Position numbers and translations under genes: made by a program
Shown: piece by piece, positions 45,567 to 55,218 of the stretch
Layout: each line of letters begins with the position of its first letter
Numbering within the stretch: the stretch's first letter is position 1
Source of the DNA: Bernardetia sp. ABR2-2B
Lineage (GTDB): Bacteria; Bacteroidota; Bacteroidia; Cytophagales; Bernardetiaceae
Direction: 5' to 3'
Assembly (NCBI RefSeq): GCF_037126435.1
Contig: NZ_CP147020.1
Span: 1-64,000 of the forward strand
DNA: 64,000 bases
Notes under the pieces: generated by a model
What the model saw: the letters and a program-made list of their open reading frames with translations, nothing else
What the model was told of the DNA's origin: nothing
Databases searched by the model: none

Positions 45567-45690
45567 AAGCTGCTTAGCTGCGTAATATGGCTGTTTTTGT
45601 TCAAAATGGGTTAAATTTAGGTATTACGCAGCTACGCAGCTTTATAAAAATTAAAATCCTATTCTACAAACATCACGCAGCTACGCAGCT
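45567..45690. repeat. ACGCAGCT inverted/direct repeat cluster
   Basis: AAGCTGCTTAGCTGCGTAATA (45567-45587) and its reverse complement at 45622-45642 agree in 20 of 21 positions; a third ACGCAGCTACGCAGCT is at 45675-45690 in direct orientation with the second. It is unusually G+C-rich for this genome. Confidence 0.7.
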
Positions 45691-45737
45691 AAATGACTAA
45701 AAACTGTACGAAAAAACAACTAAATTTTAAACATCCT

Positions 45738-45770
45738 ACCCTAAGAGCCTTCAAGACTCTTAGGTTTTGA
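45738..45770. terminator. Hairpin between ltaE and the isochorismate synthase gene
   Basis: CCTAAGAG and CTCTTAGG pair over eight bases around a nine-base loop, followed by a short T-run on the plus strand. Confidence 0.6.
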
Positions 45771-45793
45771 TATGACTAGGGTGTTTTTATTTT

Positions 45794-47101
45794 CTACTTC
45801 TCATTCTCAAAAACCACACTTTCTATCGTTTGACACTTCATTTCAGTTTCTTGCCATTCTTTATCGGTGTCCGAATCTGCCGTAATTCCACCTCCTGCAT
45901 ACAAAATAGCTTGATTCTCCAGTAATTGCATACAACGAAGTTGAACATACAAACTACTTCCATTCTTAAAATTGATTCCACCTAAATAACCTGCATAAAA
46001 CCCTCTGTCGTAGCCTTCATTTTCCAAAATAAATTGAGTCGTTATTTCTTTTGGCATTCCACAAACTGCCGAAGTTGGATGTAAAAGCTCTAACATAACC
46101 GTTGCTAATTGTGGAAAACGCTCTTTTACTGTATCTACAACAAACTCGGTTCTCAAATGCAAAAGATTTGCTGCTCTGACTGTCTTTGGTCCTATTTCTT
46201 CATATTCTCTCAAACGAATTTTCTTAAAACAGTTTATAATATAACGACTCACAAGTGCCTGTTCTTCAATTTCTTTTTGTCGCCAGAGTGCATTTTTGAG
46301 TTGCTTTACCTCCTTTCCAGACTGCGTTCCTGCAAGTGCCATTGTTCGGAAAATTCCGTTCTTGTCTTGACTTACCAAAAGTTCTGGCGTTGCACACATC
46401 CACGTCCCAATACGAGGAATCGAAACCAAAGAAACAAAAGCCGTTTTGTACGTTTTTTCTAATTTATGGTAAGCGTCTAAGGCATCAAAATCAGCATTCA
46501 AATCAATAAATTTATTTCTTGAAATAACTACTTTCTGAAACTCCTCATTTTGCATTAATTGTATTGCCTTATCAACAGCTTTTTTGTGCGTTTCTTGTGT
46601 AGTGGCTGTTGGAATGTTTTGAGGGTGGAAATAAGGCGTTTTGCAGTCTTCTTGGCTTTGTAGTTTTTTTAAAGCTTCAAAAAATTGCTTTTTTGTTTGA
46701 TTTAATTTTTCAAATTCCTTTCTGTTTTTAGAAGAGATATTTTCTACAACAAAATCATTTGACGAGTCAAAATAAAGATGCGCTTCTAAAAAATAAGCCT
46801 TTGAATTGCTTTTGTTATTATCCTTGGGAAATTCTTTTTCAAATTTGTGCATCAAAAAACCTGTCCCCAAATCTTCCAAATCGGCTTCTACTAATCTAGT
46901 TTTTTGAGATAAATCAATGACTAACTGTAAGTTATCGGTATTTGGCTCTCTCCACAACGAAACACCCAAATTTTGAGCAATGGCAGCACACCACATTTTT
47001 TTGATAAAAGTAAGTGGAGATATATCTATTTTATTTTTATCAAGATGTAAGTCTTCTTTGTTAGAATCTACTAATTCTGAAAGGGTTAAGTAATTTTTCA
47101 C
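45794..47101 (-). CDS. Isochorismate synthase (chorismate-binding family)
   Basis: This 435-residue protein of the chorismate-utilising (MenF/EntC/DhbC) family rearranges chorismate to isochorismate, the first step of menaquinone or siderophore synthesis. The C-terminal two thirds hold the family pattern: KVVISRNKFI, ATPELLVSQDKNGIFRTMALAGT, HPTSAVCGMPKE, and YAGGGITADSDTDKEWQETEMKC. It begins with GTG at 47101. Menaquinone is the main quinone of this phylum, so MenF is the likely role, but no other men genes lie nearby. CAAATTTA upstream (47244-47251) reads TAAATTTG on the minus strand. Confidence 0.92.
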   Translation of the reverse strand: MKNYLTLSELVDSNKEDLHLDKNKIDISPLTFIKKMWCAAIAQNLGVSLWREPNTDNLQLVIDLSQKTRLVEADLEDLGTGFLMHKFEKEFPKDNNKSNSKAYFLEAHLYFDSSNDFVVENISSKNRKEFEKLNQTKKQFFEALKKLQSQEDCKTPYFHPQNIPTATTQETHKKAVDKAIQLMQNEEFQKVVISRNKFIDLNADFDALDAYHKLEKTYKTAFVSLVSIPRIGTWMCATPELLVSQDKNGIFRTMALAGTQSGKEVKQLKNALWRQKEIEEQALVSRYIINCFKKIRLREYEEIGPKTVRAANLLHLRTEFVVDTVKERFPQLATVMLELLHPTSAVCGMPKEITTQFILENEGYDRGFYAGYLGGINFKNGSSLYVQLRCMQLLENQAILYAGGGITADSDTDKEWQETEMKCQTIESVVFENEK

Positions 47102-47607
47102 GGCTGGTTGTATTTTATATTATTTTCCATACCCATAAATGAGGCTAAAAAATGTCATTTAGGTAGGTAATTTAATCTATTTTCAAAACTTTCAAATTAA
47201 AATGAAAGTTACTATAATTAACGGACAAATTCAAAAGATGTTACAAATTTAAGGATAAAACCAAAACCATTCTGCTTGTTTATGAATTATAGCTTTATAT
47301 CTTAATAGGTTATAAAAGAATCTTTTCAGAATGCTAATTTGCTTTCACAACTGCTCTAAATTTAGTATCTTGCTAATAATAAAAGCAGTCTTTTATTTTA
47401 CCTTAGTTTTGAAGTAAAAAATCATCACAGATTCCAGTACAAAAAAACAACTTGTTTTACAGTTCTTTTTTTGAATAGAGTTAAAATTAAAAATCGTTAA
47501 TTACATTTTATCAAAACTTTATTCTGCTTTATTTCATTTTAGCTTAGAAATTTACTTTTTGGCTTTTCCTATTTCACTAAATAAAAATCACAAAAATTTA
47601 CACAAAT
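47102..47607. other. Gene-free divergent spacer
   Basis: This is a 506-base AT-rich region upstream of both the isochorismate synthase (minus) and ilvE (plus) genes. Apart from the TAnnTTTG candidate at 47244-47251 for the minus-strand gene, I found nothing: no open frame, hairpin array or known RNA. Confidence 0.4.
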
Positions 47608-48681
47608 ATGCTCTCTACCGACACAAATATTTACATTGACGTTCAGCCTACTCAAAATTCTCGTATAGATACTTTAGATGAAAATAACATTCCTTTTGGG
47701 CGTGTTTTTTCAGACCATATGTTTATTGCCGATTATAAAGATGGTGCTTGGACAGATTTGAAAATTGTGCCTTATGGTAATCTTTCATTAAGTCCAGCTG
47801 CTTCTACACTTCATTATTCTCAAACGATTTTTGAAGGAATGAAGGCGTTTTATAACACAAAAGATGAAGTTGTTCTTTTCCGTCCAGAAGAAAATTACGA
47901 GCGTTTGATGCGTTCTTGTGAGCGCATGTGTATTCCAAAAATGGATAAAGAAATTTTTATGCAGGGGCTAAAAAAACTTATTGATATAGACAGAAAATGG
48001 GTACCAAAAATTGAAGGAAGTTCGCTTTATATTCGTCCATTTATTTTTGCATCAGAAGGCTTCTTGGGAGTTCGTCCTGCCGAAGAGTATAAATTTATCA
48101 TCTTTACGTGTCCTGTGGGAGCATATTATACACAACCTGTACGTGTAAAAGTAGAAACTGAATTTGTTCGTGCAGCAAGTGGGGGAACAGGAAATGCCAA
48201 AACTGGAGGGAATTATGCAGCAGCTTTATATCCTGCCAAACTAGCGCAAGAACAAGGCTATCATCAGCTTATCTGGACAGATGCAAAAGAACATAAATTT
48301 ATTGAGGAATCTGGAACAATGAATATTATGTTTGTAATCAATGGCAAAATCTTAACGCCACCAACAGGAGATACAATCTTACAAGGAATTACTCGTAAAA
48401 GTTTGGTTCTCTTAGCAAAAGATTTGGGATATGAAGTAGAAGAACGTCCTGTAAGTGTTGCAGAAATAGAAGAAGCTATGAAAAACGGAAATCTTACAGA
48501 AGCCTTTGGAGTAGGAACAGCAGCCGTAATTTCTCAAATTGCAGCTATTGGAATAGAAGGAAAAGATTATGACCTACCAGCCGTAGAAACTAGAAAAATA
48601 AGTAACCATCTTTTGAAAGAACTAAAAGCCATTCGTTCGGCAGAAATTGAAGACCGTTTTGATTGGATGGAAAAAGTTTAA
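47608..48681 (+). CDS. ilvE: Branched-chain-amino-acid aminotransferase
   Basis: This 357-residue fold-type IV PLP aminotransferase interconverts Leu, Ile, Val and their 2-oxoacids. It carries LHYSQTIFEGMKAF, FRPEENYERL, YIRPFIFASEGFLGVRP, GGNYAAALYPAKLAQEQGYHQLIWTDA (the PLP lysine being at GGNYAAALYPAK) and SGTMNIMFVI. Length fits the longer BCAT group. It is monocistronic with a following hairpin. The start is the ATG at 47608. Confidence 0.95.
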   Translation: MLSTDTNIYIDVQPTQNSRIDTLDENNIPFGRVFSDHMFIADYKDGAWTDLKIVPYGNLSLSPAASTLHYSQTIFEGMKAFYNTKDEVVLFRPEENYERLMRSCERMCIPKMDKEIFMQGLKKLIDIDRKWVPKIEGSSLYIRPFIFASEGFLGVRPAEEYKFIIFTCPVGAYYTQPVRVKVETEFVRAASGGTGNAKTGGNYAAALYPAKLAQEQGYHQLIWTDAKEHKFIEESGTMNIMFVINGKILTPPTGDTILQGITRKSLVLLAKDLGYEVEERPVSVAEIEEAMKNGNLTEAFGVGTAAVISQIAAIGIEGKDYDLPAVETRKISNHLLKELKAIRSAEIEDRFDWMEKV

Positions 48682-48738
48682 AATAGTGATAAATGGCAAA
48701 TTATTAATGATCAACGCATTATGTTATGAACTCAAGCC

Positions 48739-48772
48739 GTTGTTGGTGTTTTAGCGAAGCGACACCAACAAC
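48739..48772. repeat. Perfect hairpin downstream of ilvE
   Basis: GTTGTTGGTGT pairs exactly with ACACCAACAAC over 11 bases around a TTTAGCGAAGCG loop. No T-run follows, so it may be a dispersed palindrome or an mRNA-end structure. Confidence 0.6.
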
Positions 48773-48782
48773 TAAACCAAGG

Positions 48783-48818
48783 AACGCATTGTATTTTTTA
48801 TGGATATGATGCGTTTTT
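48783..48818 (+). terminator. Terminator after ilvE
   Basis: AACGCAT pairs with ATGCGTT around a 19-base loop, followed by five T residues. The stem is short, so this is a weaker call. Confidence 0.5.
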
Positions 48819-48937
48819 TATTTGTGTAAGCTTTTATTTTTTTGATAGAATACAGTTCATTTCGGTTCGAATTTTGCCAATTCATTAAAAATTATATTAT
48901 TTATTTCTCTTTCTTTTATTATTATTCAACAAAAAAT

Positions 48938-49390
48938 ATGATTCGCATTACAAAAATATTTACTCTTCTTTTCCTTATTGGTCTTTTTTCAGCGTTTGTT
49001 CCACAGGACAGCCCAAATGCTAAAGTATTAGGAAAATGGAAAACAATAGACGATGAAACCAAAGTAGCAAAGTCTATTATTGAAATATATGAAGTAAACG
49101 GAAAGGTTCATGGAAAAATTTCTGAACTACTAGACGGTGTAAGTCAAGATGAAACCTGTAAAGAATGCAAAGGAAAACGAGCAGGTAAAAAGCTTGTAGG
49201 AATGGAAATTATGTATGGACTTGAAAAAGATGGCGACAACGAATGGGAAGATGGCAAAATTTACGACCCCAATAATGGAAAAGAATATAGTTGTGAAATA
49301 AAACTCGTTTCGGCTGATAAATTAGAAGTAAGAGGTTATATCGGTTTCTCTTTTGTAGGACGTTCTCAAAACTGGTATAGAGTGAAGTAA
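48938..49390 (+). CDS. DUF2147 family secreted protein
   Basis: This 150-residue protein has a signal peptide (MIRITKIFTLLFLIGLFSAFV) and the DUF2147 domain: VLGKWKTIDDETKVAKSIIEIYE, a CKECKG cysteine pair, and the closing GYIGFSFVGRSQNWYRVK. The domain is a beta-barrel-like fold of unknown function in periplasmic or outer-surface proteins. I chose the ATG at 48938; the 32 upstream in-frame codons are not family-like. Monocistronic. Confidence 0.87.
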   Translation: MIRITKIFTLLFLIGLFSAFVPQDSPNAKVLGKWKTIDDETKVAKSIIEIYEVNGKVHGKISELLDGVSQDETCKECKGKRAGKKLVGMEIMYGLEKDGDNEWEDGKIYDPNNGKEYSCEIKLVSADKLEVRGYIGFSFVGRSQNWYRVK

Positions 49391-49463
49391 ATCAGTTAAT
49401 TAATAATTTTTGTACGACAGTTTTCCAGACTGTTAAAAAGAATAGCCTGTTATTTTAAAAATG

Positions 49464-49503
49464 AAAATGGATAATTTACTTTTGAGTGGATTATCCATTT
49501 TTT
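49464..49503 (+). terminator. Terminator after the DUF2147 gene
   Basis: AAAATGGATAA pairs with TTATCCATTTT, followed by T residues. Confidence 0.75.
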
Positions 49504-49530
49504 CATTATTTCAAATTTTAAAATAAAAAG

Positions 49531-50043
49531 ATGAGAACAGAAGAACAATGCGAACCACAAGAAAGATATTTATTTACAGATGAAATATGGTCTGATGAAT
49601 CGATACTTTTTTGGCAAAACCAATGTGTAGAGAGATGTAAAAATAGAGACGATAAAGGAGAGGAATATGAAAAATATATCAATTGGAAACGCAAGAGTAA
49701 TGAAGTTGCATTATTTACTATGTATGCCTATGCAGATTTCAAAATACCAAAACAATTTGATTGCATCTTTGATTTGAGAAATCCATCAGATTTTACTTCT
49801 ACTAAAATGACTCTAACTCAATCAATTTGGGAAGCTTGGTTTCCTATGGACTTAATAGACCATGGGCATAAACATTTATGTATATTTGAATTTGAAGAAG
49901 AAGTTCCTGCTATACTTGACAAACTACATATTCTAAAAGGCAATTTTTCGAATATTCCAAAAGAAGCTACATGGCTGGGAATTTGTCAGATGAAAGATTT
50001 TGAAAAAATAAAATCAGCTAGAGAAGAATATTTATCAAAATAA
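49531..50043 (+). CDS. Hypothetical cytoplasmic protein
   Basis: This 170-residue protein has no signal peptide or membrane segment. It is rich in Glu, Lys, Trp and aromatic residues, with no recognised domain. Its codon use matches neighbours, and the frame is clean from the ATG at 49531, so it is probably a real gene. No relation to the following E2 gene is evident. Confidence 0.65.
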   Translation: MRTEEQCEPQERYLFTDEIWSDESILFWQNQCVERCKNRDDKGEEYEKYINWKRKSNEVALFTMYAYADFKIPKQFDCIFDLRNPSDFTSTKMTLTQSIWEAWFPMDLIDHGHKHLCIFEFEEEVPAILDKLHILKGNFSNIPKEATWLGICQMKDFEKIKSAREEYLSK

Positions 50044-50156
50044 AAACATTCCACTATAAAATGCTTCATTTACAGCTATTTAGTTATTTAAAATGGAATA
50101 ATTCCCTAATATTCTCTCTAATTTTGATTTCTGTCTTTTAAATAATATTTTTTTGG

Positions 50157-50164
50157 TAAATTTG
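50157..50164 (+). promoter_or_regulatory. Candidate -7 element of the E2 gene
   Basis: TAAATTTG is an exact TAnnTTTG match 89 bases upstream of the E2 start. No clear -33 element is seen at the usual spacing. Confidence 0.35.
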
Positions 50165-50253
50165 TAAAAATACCTGTAAGAGTTTTGAAAAGCTCTCTAG
50201 ACAAAAACAAAAAGACCTAACTAAGAAACTAACTCATACAACTATACATCACT

Positions 50254-51618
50254 ATGGCTAAAATAGAAATGGTAATGCCCAAAATGGGCGAAAGCGTAAT
50301 GGAAGGCACAATCCTAACTTGGCTCAAAAGTGTAGGAGATACAATTGAACAAGATGAATCTGTTTTGGAAGTAGCTACTGACAAAGTAGATACAGAAGTT
50401 CCTGCTACACACGCAGGTACACTTGTCGAAATATTGGCAGAAGAAGGCGATGTCGTACAAGTGGGTGCAACAATTGCCGTTATAGAAACAGAAGTGGATG
50501 CAGAAGGTGGAAATACGCCAACTAACCCAGCTCCAAAGGAAGAAGAAGTAGAAGAAAAAGAGATGGTCTTAGAAACTGTTTCTGCAAATGGCAGTAGTCA
50601 AGTAAACGGAGTTACTCATCAAAAAAATGACTTTGCTACGGCAACACGTTTTTATTCGCCTTTAGTAATGTCTATTGCAAAAGAGGAAAGTGTATCTATT
50701 TCTGAACTGGAAACTATCAAAGGAACAGGTTTGGAAGGACGTGTTACGAAAAATGACATGTTCTCTTTCCTTCAAAATAGAAAAAATAATGGTAATGGTT
50801 CACAAACTGTTGCTACGCCTCAAACTCAACAAAAAATTGAAGTAAAAGAACGTAAGGCAGAATCGAATCAGAAACTAGAACAGTTACAGCCAGTCAAATC
50901 ATACAGTAGTGATGTTGAGGTTGTCGAAATGGATAGAATGCGTAAAATGATTGCCCAAAGAATGGTCGAATCAAAACGTGTTTCTCCTCATGTTACTTCA
51001 TTTGTAGAAGCCGATGTTACTAATCTTGTAAATTGGAGAAACAAATGGAAAAGAGTAGTGAAAGACCGTGATGGTGTTGCTCTTACGTTTACGCCTATTT
51101 TCGTAGAAGCTGTCGCAAAGGCAATTCAAGACTTCCCAAAAATAAACTGTTCGGTAGATGGTGATAAGATATTAATGAAAAAAGGAATTCATGTAGGCAT
51201 TGCAGTTGCTCTTTCGAATGATAATTTGATTGTTCCAGTTATCAAGAATACGAATGAACTCAATCTTTTAGGAATCACTAAAAAAGTCTCTGAACTTGTA
51301 GATAAAGCTAGAAATAATAAACTTTCTCCAGATGATTTGTCAGGAGGGACTTATACGCTTTCAAATATTGGTTCATTTGGAAATATGCTCGGAACGCCAA
51401 TTATTATGCAACCACAAGTTGCTATTATGTCAGTTGGCGCAGTAGTCAAGAAACCTGCTGTTGTGGAAACAGAACACGGTGATATGATTGGAATTCGTCA
51501 TATGATGTACCTTTCTCATTCTTATGACCACAGAGTTGTAGATGGTGGGCTTGGTGGAAAGTTTGTAAGAAGAGTAGCTGATTATTTAGAGAACTTTGAT
51601 GTAAACACTACAATTTAG
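50254..51618 (+). CDS. 2-oxoacid dehydrogenase E2 (dihydrolipoamide acyltransferase)
   Basis: This 454-residue E2 subunit has an N-terminal lipoyl domain (about 1-78; lipoyl-lysine Lys44 in ATDKVDTEV), an Ala/Glu/Pro-type linker, a peripheral-subunit-binding domain (about 131-175) and a C-terminal acyltransferase core (about 220-454) with the catalytic SYDHRVVDGG motif. It transfers acyl groups from an E1 enzyme to CoA. The substrate (pyruvate, 2-oxoglutarate or branched-chain) is not settled by sequence. No E1 or E3 is adjacent. The start is the ATG at 50254. Confidence 0.92.
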   Translation: MAKIEMVMPKMGESVMEGTILTWLKSVGDTIEQDESVLEVATDKVDTEVPATHAGTLVEILAEEGDVVQVGATIAVIETEVDAEGGNTPTNPAPKEEEVEEKEMVLETVSANGSSQVNGVTHQKNDFATATRFYSPLVMSIAKEESVSISELETIKGTGLEGRVTKNDMFSFLQNRKNNGNGSQTVATPQTQQKIEVKERKAESNQKLEQLQPVKSYSSDVEVVEMDRMRKMIAQRMVESKRVSPHVTSFVEADVTNLVNWRNKWKRVVKDRDGVALTFTPIFVEAVAKAIQDFPKINCSVDGDKILMKKGIHVGIAVALSNDNLIVPVIKNTNELNLLGITKKVSELVDKARNNKLSPDDLSGGTYTLSNIGSFGNMLGTPIIMQPQVAIMSVGAVVKKPAVVETEHGDMIGIRHMMYLSHSYDHRVVDGGLGGKFVRRVADYLENFDVNTTI

Positions 51619-51665
51619 TGGTAAGTTGTAAGTGAAATGAAAATATATTTGACTTAGAAAGTTAG

Positions 51666-51702
51666 AAAGGCATTGAATTAAATTTAATTCAATGCCTTTT
51701 TG
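51666..51702 (+). terminator. Terminator after the E2 gene
   Basis: AAAGGCATTGAATTAAA pairs with its exact reverse complement with almost no loop (17 base pairs), followed by a T-run. Confidence 0.85.
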
Positions 51703-51736
51703 GTTTTACTCAAAGGAGTAAAACTCTTTTATCAAT

Positions 51737-52984
51737 TTAAACTAACCCTAAATTTTCAAAATCTGCATTTAAAATGCTTTTAGGATTCGTTTTGAGCCAA
51801 TTTTTTAGAATATCACTATAAATCTGACGAAAATCTATTTTGAATTTCAAATCTCCATTATCTAAGTCTGTCAAGTTTGGTGCTTGTCCTACAAACTGTT
51901 TCTTTTTGAGATCTCCACCTGCTAAGAAAACTACATTTGCTGTTCCATGGTCTGTTCCACGACTTGCATTTTCGCCTACTCGTCTGCCAAATTTTGAAAA
52001 GGTCATCACTAAAGTATCGTTCCAGTTATCTGTTTTCCTCAAATCTTTTCGAAGTGCTTCAATCGCTTCTGCATAGTTTTTAAAAAGCCTTTCTTGTGCA
52101 TTTTTTTGATTGGCGTGTGTATCAAAACCATTTAAAGAAACATAGTAAATTTGAGAATCACAGCCCGAATTTATGAGTTTAGCAACTTGCTGAATATCCT
52201 TTCCAAAACGATTCTTGGGATAATTTGCTACTGTTTTTCCTGCCTTATTTTTTTCAAATAAATATTCTGAACTGGCTGCTGTATTAGAAAGTGTTTGATA
52301 CAAATAACTTACTTGCTCGTCGTGCGAATGTTCATGATGAGATTTGAGAGAATAAGCTACATTATTTTTTTCTGAATCTAAAATTGCTTTCACAACTGGC
52401 GTACTTGTCGTTCGTTTCAAACGATTCAAATCTTGTGCAGCAAAACCACTTTTCTTGATTCCTTTTAGAGCCAAACTAAGTGTATCGTCCATTTCTAAAG
52501 CAAAATGGGTTGGTTTATTTTGATTTTCCAAATGAATATTATCCAAATAACGTCCTAGCCAACCTGTTGAAAGATATTCATTTGAGCTACTTCCTGTTTG
52601 CCAAATGTCCATCGAACGAAAATGCGAACGGTCTGGATTTGGATAACCTACATTATTTATGATTGTCAGCTCTCCTTCTTCATAGATTTTTTTGAGTGGT
52701 AAAAGCGCAGGATTAAGTCCTTGCTCATCTGAAAGCTTGATTACTTCATTTTGTGGAATTGCAATTTGTGGACGTTCTTTATAATAAATATCATTTCTAA
52801 ATGGGATAACTGTATTTAATCCATCATTTCCACCTGAAAGCTGAATAATAATAAGTTTTTTGTTTGAAGTCTTGATAGAACTTGCTGCCATAGAATCAAA
52901 TCCTTTTAAAAATAGAGGAACAAACAACGTTCCTGCCGTAGCAAGTCCCATCTGACCAATAAATTTTCTTCTCGTTGTTTTCAT
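51737..52984 (-). CDS. DUF1501 family protein (Tat-exported)
   Basis: This 415-residue protein begins with TRRKFIGQMGLATAG, a twin-arginine-type export signal. Its body has the DUF1501 sequence IIQLSGGNDGLNTVIPFRNDIYY, LGRYLDNIH and TFSKFGRRVGENASRGTDHGTANVVFLAGG, where the conserved Asp/Gly/His resembles alkaline-phosphatase/sulfatase-fold proteins. It lies 55 bases downstream of the DUF1800 gene stop on the same strand; the two are usually paired. Function is unknown. Confidence 0.93.
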   Translation of the reverse strand: MKTTRRKFIGQMGLATAGTLFVPLFLKGFDSMAASSIKTSNKKLIIIQLSGGNDGLNTVIPFRNDIYYKERPQIAIPQNEVIKLSDEQGLNPALLPLKKIYEEGELTIINNVGYPNPDRSHFRSMDIWQTGSSSNEYLSTGWLGRYLDNIHLENQNKPTHFALEMDDTLSLALKGIKKSGFAAQDLNRLKRTTSTPVVKAILDSEKNNVAYSLKSHHEHSHDEQVSYLYQTLSNTAASSEYLFEKNKAGKTVANYPKNRFGKDIQQVAKLINSGCDSQIYYVSLNGFDTHANQKNAQERLFKNYAEAIEALRKDLRKTDNWNDTLVMTFSKFGRRVGENASRGTDHGTANVVFLAGGDLKKKQFVGQAPNLTDLDNGDLKFKIDFRQIYSDILKNWLKTNPKSILNADFENLGLV

Positions 52985-53039
52985 ACTATTGTGATTTTAA
53001 ATTATTTACAACACTTAGAAAGTATTAGCTATTTTTGAT

Positions 53040-54461
53040 TTAGCACATTTGATACTCTGGCAGACTAAGAATAGAAACTGTCCATGCTTTTATTTTTTCA
53101 TTCTGATTAGTTGCTGCGTTGGCATAGGCTTCAAAAGCAGTTTTTTGAAATGTCTTGTTTAATTCCTTTTTTGAGTTTTGAGGAATTTGTATCAAAAAAT
53201 CAGAAAGTTCTTTTGCTAAATCTTTAGTATCTGTTTTTTGAAATGATTTCATAAGTGGATTTATGTTTGCCGAAACATCAATTTTTCTCCCTACTCTTAT
53301 TTTTTTGGTTTCTGGTTCGTCTTTTATATCGATTTCTATTTCAGCTTGATTAAAAATATAACCTGCATAATTGAGCCGAACCATCAAAGTAGCATTGTCA
53401 ATCCATGCTTTTCCTCCTTGCCAACCTGCTACATTTGGAGGACGAAAAAGAATTTGTCCTAATACTTTTTGAGTAAACAAAATTCCATCTTCATTTTTAA
53501 AATTAAGATTTAATGTTCTCATCATTCCTACCAAAAACTCAACTGGAGATTTTATTTTCGAACCAATATTTTGTTCTTCATAAAACCAATCTTGTAAAAA
53601 TAAATGTTTCATCATTTTTTCAATATTATAATCGGACTCAAAAAAAACAGTTGTTAATTCTTCTATATTTTTTTTATTTGGCTCTACCTCATTAACAAAA
53701 AAGCTATAAATTTTGGTAGTAATAAAATGAGCTGTTTCTTTTTTGGAAAGAATAATATCAATAATATCATTGCCATCAAAGTTTCCTGTTTTGCCCATAA
53801 ATGTTTTTTGTCCTTCATCATGCGCTCGTTGTCTAAAGTTAAATTCTCCTGTCAGACGATTCGTAAACCAGCCTGTAAATGCTCTTGCAGCTTCTTTTAT
53901 ATCATTTTCAGTATAATTTCCTCTTCCAATTGTGAAGAGTTCTAGTAGTTCTCTAGCAAAATTTTCATTTGGTTTTCTCTTTCTGTTCTGTTGATTATTG
54001 AGATACAGAATCATTGCAGCATCTTTAGCAATTGCCAAAACAAGGTCTTTAAAATTTCCTAGCGCATGTTTTTTGATAGTATTGATTTGTTGAACGGCAA
54101 AAATTGGATTTTTGAGTTCACAAGCAAAATGTCCGTGCCAAAAGAAAGCCATTTTTTCACGTAATGTTCCCTTTTTAGGGTGTGCCATTTGTTCTACCCA
54201 CTCTACATTGAGTTCTCTTACGTCTTGTCGTGCTGATTTACGAAGTTGTTTTTTCTGTTTGCCATTCATATTTTTCATGGCTGAAAGAGAATGCATATCA
54301 AAATCATTAGAGAATTTATGAATCGGTTTTGCACGTTCAAAAATTTGCTTGACAGCAGATTTTATGTTTTTAGTAGTCTTTAGCATATTTATATCTTTGG
54401 GCAAAATTCCAAATTCTGCACGCCAATATAAATGCTGTATCTTTTGTGGAGTTGATTTCAT
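53040..54461 (-). CDS. DUF1800 family protein
   Basis: This 473-residue protein has the DUF1800 pattern: HLYWRAEFGI start, FWHGHFA, NFARELLELFTIGRGNYTENDIKEAARAFTGW and PPNVAGWQGGKAWID. Members are usually paired with DUF1501 genes, as here, and are of unknown function; a role in extracellular or periplasmic processes is suspected. I chose the ATG at 54461; an in-frame TTG 11 codons upstream is less likely. Confidence 0.93.
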   Translation of the reverse strand: MKSTPQKIQHLYWRAEFGILPKDINMLKTTKNIKSAVKQIFERAKPIHKFSNDFDMHSLSAMKNMNGKQKKQLRKSARQDVRELNVEWVEQMAHPKKGTLREKMAFFWHGHFACELKNPIFAVQQINTIKKHALGNFKDLVLAIAKDAAMILYLNNQQNRKRKPNENFARELLELFTIGRGNYTENDIKEAARAFTGWFTNRLTGEFNFRQRAHDEGQKTFMGKTGNFDGNDIIDIILSKKETAHFITTKIYSFFVNEVEPNKKNIEELTTVFFESDYNIEKMMKHLFLQDWFYEEQNIGSKIKSPVEFLVGMMRTLNLNFKNEDGILFTQKVLGQILFRPPNVAGWQGGKAWIDNATLMVRLNYAGYIFNQAEIEIDIKDEPETKKIRVGRKIDVSANINPLMKSFQKTDTKDLAKELSDFLIQIPQNSKKELNKTFQKTAFEAYANAATNQNEKIKAWTVSILSLPEYQMC

Positions 54462-54566
54462 AAAAATAGTCGTTTTGGTAAGTAGAGAAATCAAATTTTA
54501 TCTATTAGACTATTTTTTGTGGGAATGGTTTAATTCAATTAAATAAAAATTCAATTTTAATTATTT

Positions 54567-55133
54567 TTATTTCTTTTCCTGTGCTATCATTATTTCCACA
54601 TTTGGGTCTAACTTGCTTTTAGCTTCTTCAACTTCTTTTTTTGACATTTTTCTAACGAATGAGGCAGAAGAACCACAATGACTTTTTTGATTTTTACCAT
54701 AAAAGTGTATGAAATAAAGCCCTTTTTTGAGAGTTTGAAATTTGGTTTCATTTCTTTTACTATCCAAAACTTTTGTTTTCTTAGATAGTTCATAGGTTGG
54801 ATACTTTATTCTTTCATCTATTTTATCTTTTTCTAAATTAGAGGAACGATTAGCCATTCTGACAGACATGTCTTTTATAGAATCAGACCCTAACTCTGTA
54901 ATAAATTTTATTTCTTCATTTCCTTTCGAAATAAAATGAAATACAGTAAATGAAGTTGCATTGTCTTTTCTACGTCCTAAGATATTGTAATGCTTTTTAT
55001 ATTCAAATCCACCTTCTAAGTATTTTTCCTTTATTTCAACGTGATGCTCACAGCATTTTGTGTCAATCATTTTTTCTTCTGTATAAGAAAATAAAGGAAT
55101 CAAGAGAATGAAAAATAAAATAAGTGTTTTCAT
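54567..55133 (-). CDS. Secreted hypothetical protein
   Basis: This 188-residue protein has a signal peptide (MKTLILFFILLIPLFSYTEE) and a mature part with conserved Cys-Cys-His (KCCEHHVEIKE) and a later SHCGSSAS motif, which could bind a metal or form a disulfide. No family was recognised. The ATG at 55133 gives the cleanest signal; an extended frame to 55175 is less likely. It lies between the DUF1800 gene (downstream on the same strand) and the tryptophan dioxygenase gene. Confidence 0.7.
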   Translation of the reverse strand: MKTLILFFILLIPLFSYTEEKMIDTKCCEHHVEIKEKYLEGGFEYKKHYNILGRRKDNATSFTVFHFISKGNEEIKFITELGSDSIKDMSVRMANRSSNLEKDKIDERIKYPTYELSKKTKVLDSKRNETKFQTLKKGLYFIHFYGKNQKSHCGSSASFVRKMSKKEVEEAKSKLDPNVEIMIAQEKK

Positions 55134-55218
55134 AAGATAAATTTCACAATAGGTTTTAGAGTTTTTATGGCACATAGAGCATAAATTAAATTATATTCTA
55201 TATGCCACAAATTAGACT

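Larger units (their letters stand above)
45377..45793. other. Gene-free convergent spacer rich in short repeats
   Basis: This 417-base stretch between two converging genes contains the AGCAGCGAAGCTAA relative at 45516-45529, an inverted repeat (45567-45587 / 45622-45642) and a further copy of its ACGCAGCTACGCAGCT core at 45675-45690. It ends in a hairpin near 45738-45770. No open frame of credible length was seen. Confidence 0.5.
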
